A DNA stretch of 45,126 bases from Prevotella sp. (GCA_016291595.1 JAEEXN010000014.1:1-45126), one strand, 5' to 3'; counted from the first letter of the stretch, positions 22,509 to 32,194 are shown. Notes: generated by a model from the sequence alone, not told the origin. Program-made: numbers and translations.

Positions 22509-23381
22509 GATAAGTTGCTTGCCGGTGTTGTTCATCATGGCTTTCGCTTTGTTGTAGGGAATGACGAACGAGGGCATGCCGGCAGCATAGGGAGCAATCT
22601 CGTATTGCTGGTAGGTGACGATGATGCCATCTTTGCCGAAGATGGGTGGTGTGACGGGCATGGGCAGCTGGTAGGTCTCAGTGAGGGTGAGGTTGGACGC
22701 CAGTTCTTCGTCGGTCTTCACCTCGAAGTATTCTTTCAGTCCGTCACGAATGATGCTCTGCATCTTCACCGTTGTGAACAAATCCCAGTCGATGCGACGG
22801 CCGTCGCTCTTGCGGAAGGTCATGCCCGAGCCTACGGCTCCGCCATGAGCACCGCCACCGTTCTCGTAGCTGTTGTAATGGAAGGTCACCACCTTGTCGG
22901 TCTCGTAGTCCTTCGTGATTTTGATGCTCGAGGCAAGCTCGGGAACTTCTGGCATACCGTCCTGCTTCATGTCGTTGTACATACCGTTGAACTCTTTCAC
23001 CTTCAGGTCGAAATAGTAGGTTGCCATTTTCTCGCCGTCGGCCAAATCTCCGCTGTATGATCCCTGCAGCGACTCGTCCTCGCCACCGCCATAGGTAGAG
23101 CCGAGCGACTCGCTGATGTATTCGCGGATAGCGTTGACAAGTGTGGCGTTACCTCCTTCGGGGAAATCGATGGTCAGGTCAAACTCACCTGCGTCATTCT
23201 TCAGGCTTTTGGTAATCTTCTTGGTGGTGAGCTTATCGTTCTGAGCCTTTTCTGTAGGTGCAACAACAGTTGTTGAGTCGGCATCTGCCGAAGAGGTTGT
23301 CGCCGCTTGCTTTTTGTTGCAACTGGTCAGGGTAAGTGCTGCCAGAGCAAACATCGTCATGAGAAATCTGTAGTTCTTCAT
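22503..23381 (-). CDS. Lipoprotein with DUF3298/RsiV-like domain
   Basis: The 292-residue protein has a lipobox LTLTSC (Cys about 21) followed by NKKQAA without an acidic export signal, so it probably stays facing the periplasm. A low-complexity Ala/Ser/Thr linker runs to about residue 50. The C-terminal domain contains FHYNSYENGGGAHGG and then GRRIDWDLF and FVIPYNKAK. These fit the DUF3298 fold also found at the C-terminus of the anti-sigma factor RsiV, which binds lysozyme; that role is not shown here. It has its own exact-fit promoter (23453-23484). The VanX-like gene lies directly downstream, so they may share a transcript. Confidence 0.78.
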   Translation of the reverse strand: MKNYRFLMTMFALAALTLTSCNKKQAATTSSADADSTTVVAPTEKAQNDKLTTKKITKSLKNDAGEFDLTIDFPEGGNATLVNAIREYISESLGSTYGGGEDESLQGSYSGDLADGEKMATYYFDLKVKEFNGMYNDMKQDGMPEVPELASSIKITKDYETDKVVTFHYNSYENGGGAHGGAVGSGMTFRKSDGRRIDWDLFTTVKMQSIIRDGLKEYFEVKTDEELASNLTLTETYQLPMPVTPPIFGKDGIIVTYQQYEIAPYAAGMPSFVIPYNKAKAMMNNTGKQLIN

Positions 23382-23452
23382 TTTGTTCTATTTTTAATTC
23401 ATCAAACAGAGAGAGACTCTATCGGCCATTCCCTCTATTCTTTCACTATTTG

Positions 23453-23484
23453 CAAAAGTATACATTATTCTTTATCCAGCCAAA
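23453..23484 (-). promoter_or_regulatory. Promoter for the DUF3298 lipoprotein gene
   Basis: Minus strand TTTG (23484-23481), 20 bp, TACTTTTG (23460-23453), an exact fit. Confidence 0.82.
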
Positions 23485-23555
23485 TTATCAGGCAGGAAAA
23501 TGAGAAATAGAACCGATACCTGAGCCATTCTGTCTATGTTTCCGATATTTAAAAT

Positions 23556-23585
23556 AAGGCCTGGATGTGTTGACACCCAGACCTT
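23556..23585 (-). terminator. Terminator of the fumarase gene
   Basis: A 13 bp stem (AAGGTCTGGGTGT on the minus strand, two G-U pairs) with a CAAC loop, followed by ATTTT, lies 28 bp past the fumarase stop. Confidence 0.8.
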
Positions 23586-23612
23586 AATTGTATACCTAAT
23601 AATTAGCAGAGA

Positions 23613-25256
23613 CTAGCATGTTGCCGGCCAGGGCTTGAGCGTCTTGAAGAAGTCGTTGCCCTTGTCGTCGACGAGGATGAAGGCGGGGAAGTCCTCAACC
23701 TCAATCTTCCAGATAGCCTCCATGCCCAGCTCGGGATACTCTACGCACTCGATGCTCTTGATGCTCGACTGACTGAGTACTGCTGCTACACCGCCGATGC
23801 TGCCCAGATAGAAACCGCCGTGCTTCTGACAAGCATCTGTAACCACCTGCGAGCGGTTACCCTTGGCAATCATCACCAACGAGCCGCCATGATCCTGGAA
23901 CTCGTCAACATATGGATCCATACGGTTGGCCGTGGTCGGACCCATCGATCCGCAAGGATAGCCTTCCGGTGTCTTTGCCGGTCCGGCATAGAGCACGGGA
24001 TAATCCTTGAAATACTGTGGAAGATCCTCACCTGCATCGAGACGTGCCTTCAGTTTGGCGTGGGCAATGTCGCGGGCCACGATGATGGTTCCCTTCAGGT
24101 TGACGCGGGTAGAGACGGGATATTTGGTCAGTTCAGCACGAACGGCATCGATGCCCTGGTTCAGGTCGATGACAATCTGGTTTTGGCCTTCGCCAGCCTT
24201 AGCGTACTCTGCAGGGATAAGCTCAGTCGGGTTGTTGTCCATCTTCTCGAGCCATACACCGTCGCGGTTGATCTTTGCCTTGATGTTACGGTCGGCAGAA
24301 CAGCTGACACCCATACCAATCGGGCAGCTGGCTCCATGACGCGGCAGACGGATGACACGGATGTCGTGAGCCATGTACTTACCACCGAACTGTGCTCCCA
24401 GACCAATCTTGTGGGCCTCGAGCAACAGTTTCTTCTCCAGGTCGATGTCGCGGAAGGCACGTCCTGTCTCATCGCCGGTAGTAGGCAGGTTGTCGTAGTA
24501 CTTGATAGAGGCGAGCTTCACGGTGAGCAGGTTCTTCTCAGCAGAGGTACCGCCGATGACGAAAGCAATGTGGTAGGGAGGACAAGCGGCTGTGCCGAGG
24601 CTCTTCATCTTCTCAACGAGGAACGGAATGAGTGTGCCCTCGTTCTGGATGGTGGCCTTGGTCATGGGGTAGAAGTAGGTCTTGTTGGCTGAGCCGCCGC
24701 CCTTGGCAACCATCACAAAGCGGTATTCTGCGCCCTCAGTAGCCTCGATGTCAATCTGGGCAGGCAGGTTGCAGCGGGTGTTCACCTCGTCGTACATGGT
24801 AAGTGGAGCATTCTGCGAGTAGCGCAGGTTTTCCTGTGTGAAAGTGTTGAAGACACCGAGCGAGAGAGCTTCCTCGTCCTCGAAGCCTGTCCATACCTGC
24901 TGTCCTTTCTCACCGTGGATGATAGCTGTACCTGTATCCTGGCAGAAAGGCAGAATGCCCTTGCAGGCCACCTCGGCATTGCGCAGGAACTGCAGAGCCA
25001 CGTACTTGTCGTTCTCGCTGGCCTCTGGGTCGGTGAGAATCTGTGCTACCTGCTCGTTGTGTGAGCGGCGAAGCATGAACTCTACGTCATGGAAAGCCTC
25101 TTGGGCGAGCAATGTAAGCGCCTCGGGGCTTACTTTGACAATTTCTTTTCCTTCAAATTCACTAATGGTTACGCCTTCCTTGGTGAGCAGACGATACTCG
25201 GTGTCGTCCTTACCCATTTGGAACATAGGAGCGTACTTAAATTCTGGTGTTGCCAT
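23613..25256 (-). CDS. fumA: Class I (iron-sulfur) fumarate hydratase
   Basis: This enzyme interconverts fumarate and malate with an oxygen-sensitive 4Fe-4S cluster; in Bacteroidota it feeds the reductive branch to succinate. The start is set at the second Met ([11 protein letters not shown]), giving 547 residues, the length of E. coli FumA/FumB. Candidate cluster Cys are in [23 protein letters not shown] and [13 protein letters not shown]. The C-terminal beta domain has [15 protein letters not shown] and [21 protein letters not shown]. The inverted-repeat unit with the S23-like gene begins only 21 bp upstream of the ATG. I see no TAnnTTTG box between, so the native promoter may have been displaced, or transcription enters through that unit. 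Confidence 0.93.
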   Translation of the reverse strand: MATPEFKYAPMFQMGKDDTEYRLLTKEGVTISEFEGKEIVKVSPEALTLLAQEAFHDVEFMLRRSHNEQVAQILTDPEASENDKYVALQFLRNAEVACKGILPFCQDTGTAIIHGEKGQQVWTGFEDEEALSLGVFNTFTQENLRYSQNAPLTMYDEVNTRCNLPAQIDIEATEGAEYRFVMVAKGGGSANKTYFYPMTKATIQNEGTLIPFLVEKMKSLGTAACPPYHIAFVIGGTSAEKNLLTVKLASIKYYDNLPTTGDETGRAFRDIDLEKKLLLEAHKIGLGAQFGGKYMAHDIRVIRLPRHGASCPIGMGVSCSADRNIKAKINRDGVWLEKMDNNPTELIPAEYAKAGEGQNQIVIDLNQGIDAVRAELTKYPVSTRVNLKGTIIVARDIAHAKLKARLDAGEDLPQYFKDYPVLYAGPAKTPEGYPCGSMGPTTANRMDPYVDEFQDHGGSLVMIAKGNRSQVVTDACQKHGGFYLGSIGGVAAVLSQSSIKSIECVEYPELGMEAIWKIEVEDFPAFILVDDKGNDFFKTLKPWPATC

Positions 25257-25277
25257 AATGTTTTGATTTAATTTTAT

Positions 25278-25893
25278 GGAGTTCAAGGAGTTCAGGGAGT
25301 TCAGGGAGTTTCATGACATTAGTGCAAACTCTCCTTTCGTTCTCTTTTCGCCAGGCTCCGGGTTAATAGATTATGTTATGCCATTATTATGAATAATTCC
25401 GTTACAATACAGATAGAGAAGTTTGCTAGCTTCTTCAAGAGAGTTGTATAGTTCGGAAAACTCGTTTTCATTTATATATGCAAGGTCTTTTCCAAGAATA
25501 AGGTAATCTCTGCATTCTTCCATGCTGCCCTGCGAAATGTTAAGGAAACGTAGTTTATCAGTTTTTCCAATTCTTTTATATCCTTCGGCAATGTTGGCCT
25601 CTATCGAGACAGCCGCCCTCCTGAACTGTGAAGTTAGTCCAAAAACCTCTTCTTGTGGGAAATGACTAGTTATTCTATAGACGAGTAAAACAAATGCATG
25701 GGCTTTTTGCCAAGCCATAATGCTTTGAAAAGAAAATGTTTTGTACATATCTTTACTGTTATTTGTTTTTACTCAGGGAGTTAAAGGGGGTCAGGAAACT
25801 CAGGCCATCAGTTAGCCCCATCGAACTTAGTTCTAAGCTGTTAACAAAGTATCGTCTTGTAACTCCTTGAACTCCCTGAACTCCTTGTCCTCC
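25278..25893. mobile_element. Candidate 616 bp element: S23-type gene between 40 bp inverted repeats
   Basis: The ends 25278-25317 and 25854-25893 are complementary at 35 of 40 positions. Each end is itself built of about four tandem 9 bp units of the GGAGTTCAG/GGAGTTCAA type. The only gene inside is the four-helix-bundle protein at 25371-25748. The unit fills the gap between the M16 peptidase stop and the fumarase start. No transposase is present and I could not identify a target duplication. RNA from it could fold on a 40 bp stem, like the complementary ends of intervening sequences in some 23S rRNAs, which also carry S23-family genes. Confidence 0.55.
25371..25748 (-). CDS. Four-helix-bundle protein of the S23/IVP family
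   Basis: The 125-residue protein has the family features MAWQKAHAFVLLVY in helix 1, FGLTSQFRRAAVSIEANIAEGYKR in helix 2 (the most conserved part), FLNISQGSMEECRDYL in helix 3, and a last helix near ELYNSLEEASKLLYLY. The family was first seen as ORFs in intervening sequences of 23S rRNA genes, and stand-alone copies are common in Bacteroidota. The accessory protein Avd of diversity-generating retroelements has the same fold and binds nucleic acid. No reverse transcriptase is in the window. Its position between inverted repeats suggests it belongs to that unit. Precise role unknown. Confidence 0.88.
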   Translation of the reverse strand: MYKTFSFQSIMAWQKAHAFVLLVYRITSHFPQEEVFGLTSQFRRAAVSIEANIAEGYKRIGKTDKLRFLNISQGSMEECRDYLILGKDLAYINENEFSELYNSLEEASKLLYLYCNGIIHNNGIT

Positions 25894-25899
25894 TTTCTC

Positions 25900-28806
25900 T
25901 CAATATCCAAAGATTTCCTTAATACTGAGACGCTTGATAGGACCAATCTTCTCGAGCGCCTTCATGTCGAGTTCTTTCTCATCGCCAAGGATAATGTAAC
26001 GGTAGGCCTTGTCAGCCATGTGCTGCTTCTCGAAGCCGACGATATCCTGAAGCTTCATGGCGGGCAGGGCATTGTAGACCTTCTCATTCATGTCGTAGTC
26101 GATGCCGCGACGCTTTGCAACGAGGTAATCATTAATGACACCGAACTTAGTCGTGCGTTGACTGGCGAGCTGCTTGGTGAGGGCATCCTTCGCAATCTGG
26201 AAGGCATTCTCACTAGCAGGCATCTCGTTCAGAATCACATGGAACTGGTTCACGGCATCCATCATCTTGTCGTTCTGCGTAATGATAGATGTCTGATAGA
26301 ACTCCTTATCACCTTTCTTGGATGGTGTGACGTAATAGGCCGATGCGCTGTAAGCCAGTCCACGTGCCTCACGCAATTCCTGGAAAACGATGCCGTTCAT
26401 GCCGCCACCATAGTACTCGTTGAAGAGGTCTACGACAGCTTCCTGCTCTGGATTCCAGTCACGTCCTTCGTTGTGGTACATGACCATATAGATGTTCTTT
26501 GCGTCGTATGGAGCTATCAGAATCTCGTTCGATGTAGCCTGCTGCCGCACGTAGGGCTTGCCTTGAGGCACATCAGCCAGTTTCTTGGCGGTCTTATGGG
26601 TTGCGCCCAGCACTTTCGAAAGCTCATCGGGAGTCAGCTTACCGTAATAGAGCACCGTGTGTTTCAGGTTCGGCAGATTAGCCAACAGCGCAAGCAACTG
26701 CTGAGGATCGGCCTGGCGAAGCTGCTCTTCACTCATCATGTCGCGATAGGTATTATGAGGTCCATAGGTGGCATAGCCCACCAGATACTGGAAGTTGGTA
26801 CGCTGGTCTTTCTTGGCATCGTCGCGGCTCTTCAGCACCAGGCCTACATACTGGTCGTAGGAATCCTTGTCGGCCTTGGCGTTGCGCAACACATGCTCCA
26901 ACAGTTCAAGAGCCTTGGGCATCTGCGACTGCAGACCCGTGAGTGAGATGTTCAGATTGTCAGGATTGACGGTTACAGAATAGTTGCAGGCCATTTTATA
27001 AAACTCCTGCTTCACCTGTGCGGCCGTGTACTTATCAGTTCCTACGTAGTCGAGATAGTCGGCGGCAATGTCATAGCGGTTATCATCCTGCTGTCCGAAC
27101 TCGTAACGGAACACGAGGGTGAAGAGGTCGTTCTCGGTGTTCTGCTTGTAGAGCAAGGGCAGTTTTTTCTTCGTCTGCGTAACCGTCAGGTCTTTGCTAA
27201 AGTCGACAAACCGGGGCTGGATGGGTTCTACGTGTGCGTTCTGGATGTCTTTGACAAACTGGCTCACCTTGTCGCGGTTGGCAGGGATAGGTGTGATGGC
27301 TGGCTTGTCAATCTTCTTCTGCAGGGTGTCGACGCCTTGAGTCTTGAAGACGGTAGCATAACCATTGGTGAAGAAACGGTTGGCAAAGGCCACAATCTGC
27401 TCCTTGGTCATCTTCGAGATACGGTCCATGCGCTGGATCTGATGTTCCCATGTAGTACCGTCGATGAACGAGCTCATCATCTGGCGAACGCGCCATTGGT
27501 TATTGTCGAGGGCTCTTTGGCGCTCCAACTCCATATTGTTGACGATGCTGGGCAGCAGGTCATCGGAGAATCGGCCCTGCTTCAGGTTCTCAATCTCACC
27601 CAGCATGAGCGTGCGTACTTCCTTCAACGACTGACCGGGCTTCGGCATGCCGATGAGCAGGAAGGCAGAATGGTCCTGCTGGTCCTCAAGGAAAGACTGT
27701 GCACCTTGAATCTTCATCTGCTGGTTCAAGTTGATATCTATCAGACCGGCCTTGCCATTGGTGAGCATCGAGCTGATGACATCGAGCGTGTCGCATTGGG
27801 CGTCGGCGGCTTTCTTTGCCAGCCATCCTACAACAACCTGCTCAGCCTGCTGACCGATGACGGTGGTGTCCTTCGGGGCTGTCAACGGCCTTTGCGCTGG
27901 GAAGACGGGCTGACGCACATCAGCACCTGGCTTCCACTGGCCGAAATACTTATCGATGATGGCGATGGTCTTGTCCATATCGAAGTCGCCAGCCATACAG
28001 ACGGCCACGTTGTTGGGCACATACCAATGCTTGAAGTAGTTCTTGATATTCGTGATGGAAGGATTCTTCAAGTGCTCCTGTGTGCCAATAGTGGTCTGCG
28101 TTCCGTAGGGGTGGGTGGGCGTCAGCAACTTACCCATAGCGCTCCACAGCTTGTCCCCATCGTCGGTCAGATACATGTTGTATTCCTCGTATACAGCCTC
28201 CAGCTCCGTATGGAAACCACGGATAATCATATTCTGGAAACGGTCGCTCTGGATCTTTGCCCAATTCTCAATCTCGTTAGAAGGGATGTCCTCCGTATAG
28301 CAGGTGACATCGTTCGAGGTAAATGCGTTAGTACCCTCGGCACCGATGGCTGCCATCAGTTTGTCGTACTCGTTGGGGATGAAGTACTGGGCTGCGAGTT
28401 GTGACACAGAGTCAATCTCATGATACGCCTGCTTACGAGCTTCGGCATCGGTGAGCTTGCGATAAGCCTCATAGCGTTGCTCAATATCAGCCAGCAATGG
28501 GGCCTCGGCCTCCGCATTGGTTGTTCCGAACAGTTTCGTACCCTTGAACATCAGGTGCTCCAGATAGTGGGCCAGTCCTGTGGTCTCCGCAGGGTCGTTC
28601 TTCGAACCCGTCCGCACGGCTATATATGTCTGGATACGGGGTTTCTCCTGATTGACGGAGAGATACACTCTCAGTCCGTTGTCGAGCGTATAGATGCGGG
28701 TTTTCATCATGTCGCCCGGAACGGTGGTGTACTTGTAATCCTTTGCCACGATGCTGGTTGTGAGCATCATGAGGAAAACAACAAAGAAAAAGAGTTTTTG
28801 TTTCAT
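25900..28806 (-). CDS. M16-family zinc metallopeptidase, exported
   Basis: The 968-residue protein has a signal peptide (about residues 1-21) and two tandem M16 halves. The N-terminal half has the inverted zinc motif HYLEH (His80, Glu83, His84) in ETTGLAHYLEHLMFKGT. The downstream Glu ligand is likely in TELEAVYEEYN. Between motif and ligand is a charged helical insertion (about 100-140). The second half, with GGGMNGIVFQELREARGLAYS, is the usual inactive partner that closes the peptide chamber. Such enzymes degrade short peptides in the periplasm or at the surface. It has an exact promoter overlapping the upstream terminator. The S23-unit end lies 7 bp past its stop. Confidence 0.92.
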   Translation of the reverse strand: MKQKLFFFVVFLMMLTTSIVAKDYKYTTVPGDMMKTRIYTLDNGLRVYLSVNQEKPRIQTYIAVRTGSKNDPAETTGLAHYLEHLMFKGTKLFGTTNAEAEAPLLADIEQRYEAYRKLTDAEARKQAYHEIDSVSQLAAQYFIPNEYDKLMAAIGAEGTNAFTSNDVTCYTEDIPSNEIENWAKIQSDRFQNMIIRGFHTELEAVYEEYNMYLTDDGDKLWSAMGKLLTPTHPYGTQTTIGTQEHLKNPSITNIKNYFKHWYVPNNVAVCMAGDFDMDKTIAIIDKYFGQWKPGADVRQPVFPAQRPLTAPKDTTVIGQQAEQVVVGWLAKKAADAQCDTLDVISSMLTNGKAGLIDINLNQQMKIQGAQSFLEDQQDHSAFLLIGMPKPGQSLKEVRTLMLGEIENLKQGRFSDDLLPSIVNNMELERQRALDNNQWRVRQMMSSFIDGTTWEHQIQRMDRISKMTKEQIVAFANRFFTNGYATVFKTQGVDTLQKKIDKPAITPIPANRDKVSQFVKDIQNAHVEPIQPRFVDFSKDLTVTQTKKKLPLLYKQNTENDLFTLVFRYEFGQQDDNRYDIAADYLDYVGTDKYTAAQVKQEFYKMACNYSVTVNPDNLNISLTGLQSQMPKALELLEHVLRNAKADKDSYDQYVGLVLKSRDDAKKDQRTNFQYLVGYATYGPHNTYRDMMSEEQLRQADPQQLLALLANLPNLKHTVLYYGKLTPDELSKVLGATHKTAKKLADVPQGKPYVRQQATSNEILIAPYDAKNIYMVMYHNEGRDWNPEQEAVVDLFNEYYGGGMNGIVFQELREARGLAYSASAYYVTPSKKGDKEFYQTSIITQNDKMMDAVNQFHVILNEMPASENAFQIAKDALTKQLASQRTTKFGVINDYLVAKRRGIDYDMNEKVYNALPAMKLQDIVGFEKQHMADKAYRYIILGDEKELDMKALEKIGPIKRLSIKEIFGY

Positions 28807-28876
28807 GATAATTGTATTAAATTTGAGCTTAGCTGGTCAGGCAACGTCAGATGAGTTGCTTTCTGCTTGTCGCCTA

Positions 28877-28908
28877 CAAAATTACCGAAAAATAATGAGC
28901 GAAACAAA
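28877..28908 (-). promoter_or_regulatory. Promoter for the M16 peptidase gene
   Basis: Minus strand TTTG (28908-28905), 20 bp, TAATTTTG (28884-28877), an exact fit. The -33 element is the loop of the terminator hairpin. Confidence 0.83.
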
Positions 28909-28920
28909 CTTTCGCTCATT
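28894..28920 (-). terminator. Terminator of the hflX-DUF4954 transcript
   Basis: A perfect 11 bp inverted repeat (AATGAGCGAAA and its complement, 5-base loop) is followed on the minus strand by ATTTTT. The same palindrome surrounds the -33 box of the next promoter and could also be an operator. Confidence 0.72.
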
Positions 28921-28971
28921 AATTTTGGCTAAAACTTCCCAAATACCGTTATGCGGGAAGACAACTTGATA

Positions 28972-30825
28972 TTAGTCCTCGTAGTCAATCTCGTGGTCCA
29001 GCTTGTCGATGAAGTCGTTGAAGACCTCATCTTCCACGTCGCCCATCGCATATTCCTTCTCGGCATCCTTACGGATTTCGCCAATCCAGATGCGGCGAGC
29101 TTTCACGTATTCATCGCGGATGAACTTGGCGTCTTCCTCAGTAATCTCTGTCAGTCCGTAGTAGTCGAGAATCAGCTGATAGGTCCAAGCCCACTGGTAC
29201 TCACGGTAGTGGCTGTTGATTTCCTCGAAGCGGTCGATAACGGCTTGAATGGTCTCCAACGTTCCGTTCTTGATGTCGTGGATGAGGCGGGTCTCCTCGC
29301 TCTCGGGCAGCAGCAGACCAGACAGGTCAATCCAGTTGCCCCTTCCTATTTCGGTAGTAGGAACACCGAAGTATCCGTGTTTCTTCGCCCGCTTCAAGAC
29401 GGCTCCCATATAGAGGCGCAAAGCGATATCGTAGTATTTGATTCCCTTGCGCAACGAAGAGGCATTGATGACATAGTCGTAGTAATTATACTGGGTCTGC
29501 AAGTCGCCTGAAGCCTCGCGCAGCTTTTCCAAGATTCTCTTTCCGCGCAAGATGCCTCCAACGGTGAACGGGGAAAGCCAGTCGAAGTTGACAATACTCT
29601 TCTGGCTGCCTGCCGAGCGGCGGTCGCGCTTGGGCCATTTCTTAATATCTCGGTACAAACCGACAGTCGTGATGTTGCGGCCAGGGACAAGATACATATC
29701 GTCATTGTAGGAAATGAGATACGAGAAGGGCAGGTCACGCGTGTCGGGATGATGCATCAGCTTACCCATACACACCGAGAAGGCACCTACCTTAGCCGGC
29801 ATCAGCACGTATGAGCCGCTGGCAGTCTTTGTTCCGCGCTCCAATGTTCCGTAATGGATAGGTCCCATCTTGTAGGCATGATTGGAGAAATTCGTGGCAG
29901 AACCAGCGTTGTAGAACGAGAATTGGGCTCCGATGAGCAATGAGCTCTTGTGGTGGCTGGCAGAGAACGGACCGCAGAAAGCGGCACAGGCCTCACCGTT
30001 CGACATGTAGCTGTTGGCAAAGAACACGCTTTGCGAAGCGGTGAATCCGTTGGCAATGTGGCAGGCCTCGCCCACAAAGCAGTCTTGCATCTTCACGCTG
30101 TTGATGATGCTTGAGCCGTTGCAGATGATGGAGTTCTCGCAGATGACTCCCGTGCCGATGTAGACAGAGTCGTTGGGACCGTTGAGAACAGAGCAGTCGC
30201 TGATGCGTGAGGCGCCGTTAATCTCACAATTGTCGTGAATCACGGTGTTGGTAATCTCTTTCGTACCGATAATCTTCACGTTGTTGCCGATGACTCCACG
30301 CTCAGGCATGTTGCGGCGGATATCCTCGTTGATGAGGCGGCGAATTTCATCCTTGATGTATTTGTCGGTGAAATGCTTGACCATGAATGCCGCGAACTGA
30401 CTGTTCAGGTTGCCGAAGATGATGGCATTGCCGTCGCCGGCCTCATTCAAAACCGAAATTAAATTGCCTTCACCGTAGGTGGCTCCTTCTGTAGTCTCTA
30501 TGATGCTGACATTCGAGATGAGGCAGTCGTCGCCGATGGTATAGTCGTTAATATATCCGCCCACATTCTCAATGAGACAGTTGTCGCCAATGGTCACATT
30601 GCGCAAGGTGGCATTCCTGATACCGCAGGGCTTGACGAATCCTTTGCTGATTTCCATCCTTTTCTCAAAGGCGCCCATGCGAACACTCCCGTAGAAAGAC
30701 ACATTGCGAAGGGCCGCGGGCTTGAATCCTTCGGCAACCTCAATGGCTGTCCAGTCTTCCGCACAGCATCCTTGCTCCTCGAGAATGAGAATCTCCTCAT
30801 TTGTTAATAGTCTATACTCTTCCAT
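28972..30825 (-). CDS. DUF4954-like left-handed beta-helix protein
   Basis: I set the start at MEEYRLLTNEE (30825), because upstream codons lack conservation and would overlap hflX; this gives 617 residues. Residues about 60-300 show hexapeptide-repeat character (IGDNCLIENV, IGDDCLISNVSI, VIGNNVKIIGTKEI, VIHDNCEING, YIGTGVICENSIICNGSSI), a left-handed beta-helix as in sugar-nucleotide acyl- and nucleotidyltransferases. A segment KMGPIHYGTLERGTKTASG and a helical C-terminus follow. I recall this as the Bacteroidota DUF4954 family, of unknown function, perhaps a transferase. It lies 22 bp after hflX, in one operon with a shared terminator. Confidence 0.85.
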   Translation of the reverse strand: MEEYRLLTNEEILILEEQGCCAEDWTAIEVAEGFKPAALRNVSFYGSVRMGAFEKRMEISKGFVKPCGIRNATLRNVTIGDNCLIENVGGYINDYTIGDDCLISNVSIIETTEGATYGEGNLISVLNEAGDGNAIIFGNLNSQFAAFMVKHFTDKYIKDEIRRLINEDIRRNMPERGVIGNNVKIIGTKEITNTVIHDNCEINGASRISDCSVLNGPNDSVYIGTGVICENSIICNGSSIINSVKMQDCFVGEACHIANGFTASQSVFFANSYMSNGEACAAFCGPFSASHHKSSLLIGAQFSFYNAGSATNFSNHAYKMGPIHYGTLERGTKTASGSYVLMPAKVGAFSVCMGKLMHHPDTRDLPFSYLISYNDDMYLVPGRNITTVGLYRDIKKWPKRDRRSAGSQKSIVNFDWLSPFTVGGILRGKRILEKLREASGDLQTQYNYYDYVINASSLRKGIKYYDIALRLYMGAVLKRAKKHGYFGVPTTEIGRGNWIDLSGLLLPESEETRLIHDIKNGTLETIQAVIDRFEEINSHYREYQWAWTYQLILDYYGLTEITEEDAKFIRDEYVKARRIWIGEIRKDAEKEYAMGDVEDEVFNDFIDKLDHEIDYED

Positions 30826-30847
30826 AGTCTTTGTCTTGTTATGGTAT

Positions 30848-32155
30848 TTATAATTCAGTTTCTTCGTATTCTTTGTTGTAGAGAAAATCGTTGTAGGGAT
30901 ATTTCTGCACATGCAGTTCGCGCACCTTATTATATAGACACTCGCGCAACTCCTCGATGTTGATGCGCTCGCGTGCAGAGATAAACAGGCAGTTCTCGTT
31001 CAGCTTGGCCATCCACGTGCGCTCCAGCTCGTCGAGCGAGATGTTCTCTTTGGTTGCCGGTGTCAGGTCGTCGGCTTCTTTCTCCACCCATTGGTAGGCA
31101 TCAATCTTGTTGAAGACAATCATCGACGGTTTGTCGGCGCATCCCAGGTCTTTCAGCGTCCTCTCCACCACGTTGATCTGCTCCTCGAAATCAGGGTGCG
31201 AAATGTCAACCACATGTAACAACAGGTCAGCCTCGCGCGTCTCGTCCAGCGTACTCTTGAACGAGTCCACCAGGTCGGTCGGTAATTTACGGATGAATCC
31301 CACCGTGTCGGCAAGCAGGAAGGGCAGGTTCTCTACCACCACCTTGCGCACCGTCGTGTCGAGCGTGGCGAAAAGCTTGTTCTCCGCAAACACGTCACTC
31401 TTTGCGAGCAGGTTCATGATGGTAGACTTTCCTACATTCGTATATCCCACCAGCGCCACACGAATCAGGCGCCCGCGGTTCTTCCGCTGTGTAGTCTTCT
31501 GCTTGTCAATCTCGGCAAGACGCTCTTTCAACAGACTCATGCGGTTGAGAATGATACGGCGGTCCATCTCCAACTGGGTCTCACCGGGGCCGCGCAGACC
31601 CACACTACCTTTTCCACCGCCCGATCCGGAGCCGCCACCCTGGCGCTCCAAGTGCGTCCACAGCCTCTGCAGGCGCGGTAGCATATAGCGGTATTGGGCC
31701 AGCTCCACCTGTGTCTTCGCATTGGCCGTCTGGGCGCGCATCGCGAAGATGTCAAGGATAAGGCTTGTGCGGTCGAGGATTTTCACTTTCAGTTCTGCCT
31801 CGATGTTACGTATCTGCTTGGCGGAAAGCTCATCGTCGAAGATGACCATACCCACAGGCTGAGGCTGCTCTTCGTCAGAGGCATCCTCATCTTTCAGCCA
31901 TTCGTCGTAGGCATCCTGCTGTGTCTTTATATATTGCTTGATTTCCTCCAGTTTGCCTTTGCCCACATAGGTTGTCTGACTGGGGCCGTTCACCCTCTGC
32001 GTAAAGCGTTTCACGGTGACAGCCCCAGCCGTATCGGCCAGGAACTCAAGTTCATCAAGATATTCTTTAGTCTTGGCCTCATTCTGCTGTTGGGTAATCA
32101 ATCCCACGAGTACGGCGGTCTCAGCCTTGACCTCGGAAATAACAAATTCTTTCAT
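30848..32155 (-). CDS. hflX: GTPase HflX
   Basis: HflX is a ribosome-binding GTPase that splits stalled ribosomes under stress. Start MKEFVISEVKAET at 32155 gives 435 residues; the longer open frame runs through a repeat and lies upstream of the promoter. The N-terminal HflX domain has TYVGKGKLEEI, DDELSAKQIRNIE and DRTSLILDIFAMRA. Then come a glycine-rich linker GGGSGSGGGKG and GPGETQLEMDRR. The G domain has G1 GYTNVGKS, G3 DTVGF and G4 NKID, with SARERINIEEL at the G5 region. The insertion KDEDASDEEQPQ in the N-domain is acidic. It leads an operon with the beta-helix protein. Confidence 0.95.
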   Translation of the reverse strand: MKEFVISEVKAETAVLVGLITQQQNEAKTKEYLDELEFLADTAGAVTVKRFTQRVNGPSQTTYVGKGKLEEIKQYIKTQQDAYDEWLKDEDASDEEQPQPVGMVIFDDELSAKQIRNIEAELKVKILDRTSLILDIFAMRAQTANAKTQVELAQYRYMLPRLQRLWTHLERQGGGSGSGGGKGSVGLRGPGETQLEMDRRIILNRMSLLKERLAEIDKQKTTQRKNRGRLIRVALVGYTNVGKSTIMNLLAKSDVFAENKLFATLDTTVRKVVVENLPFLLADTVGFIRKLPTDLVDSFKSTLDETREADLLLHVVDISHPDFEEQINVVERTLKDLGCADKPSMIVFNKIDAYQWVEKEADDLTPATKENISLDELERTWMAKLNENCLFISARERINIEELRECLYNKVRELHVQKYPYNDFLYNKEYEETEL

Positions 32156-32184
32156 TTTATCAAATTGAAAACTAATATTGCCGA

Positions 32185-32192
32185 CAAAGTTA
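32185..32192 (-). promoter_or_regulatory. -7 element for hflX
   Basis: Minus strand TAACTTTG with a TTTC at 20 bp spacing. It supports the downstream start at 32155. Confidence 0.6.
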
Positions 32193-32194
32193 CG

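Noticed and set aside
25278..25893. Diversity-generating retroelement
   Set aside because: The S23-like protein resembles Avd, but no reverse transcriptase or template/variable repeat pair is in the window.
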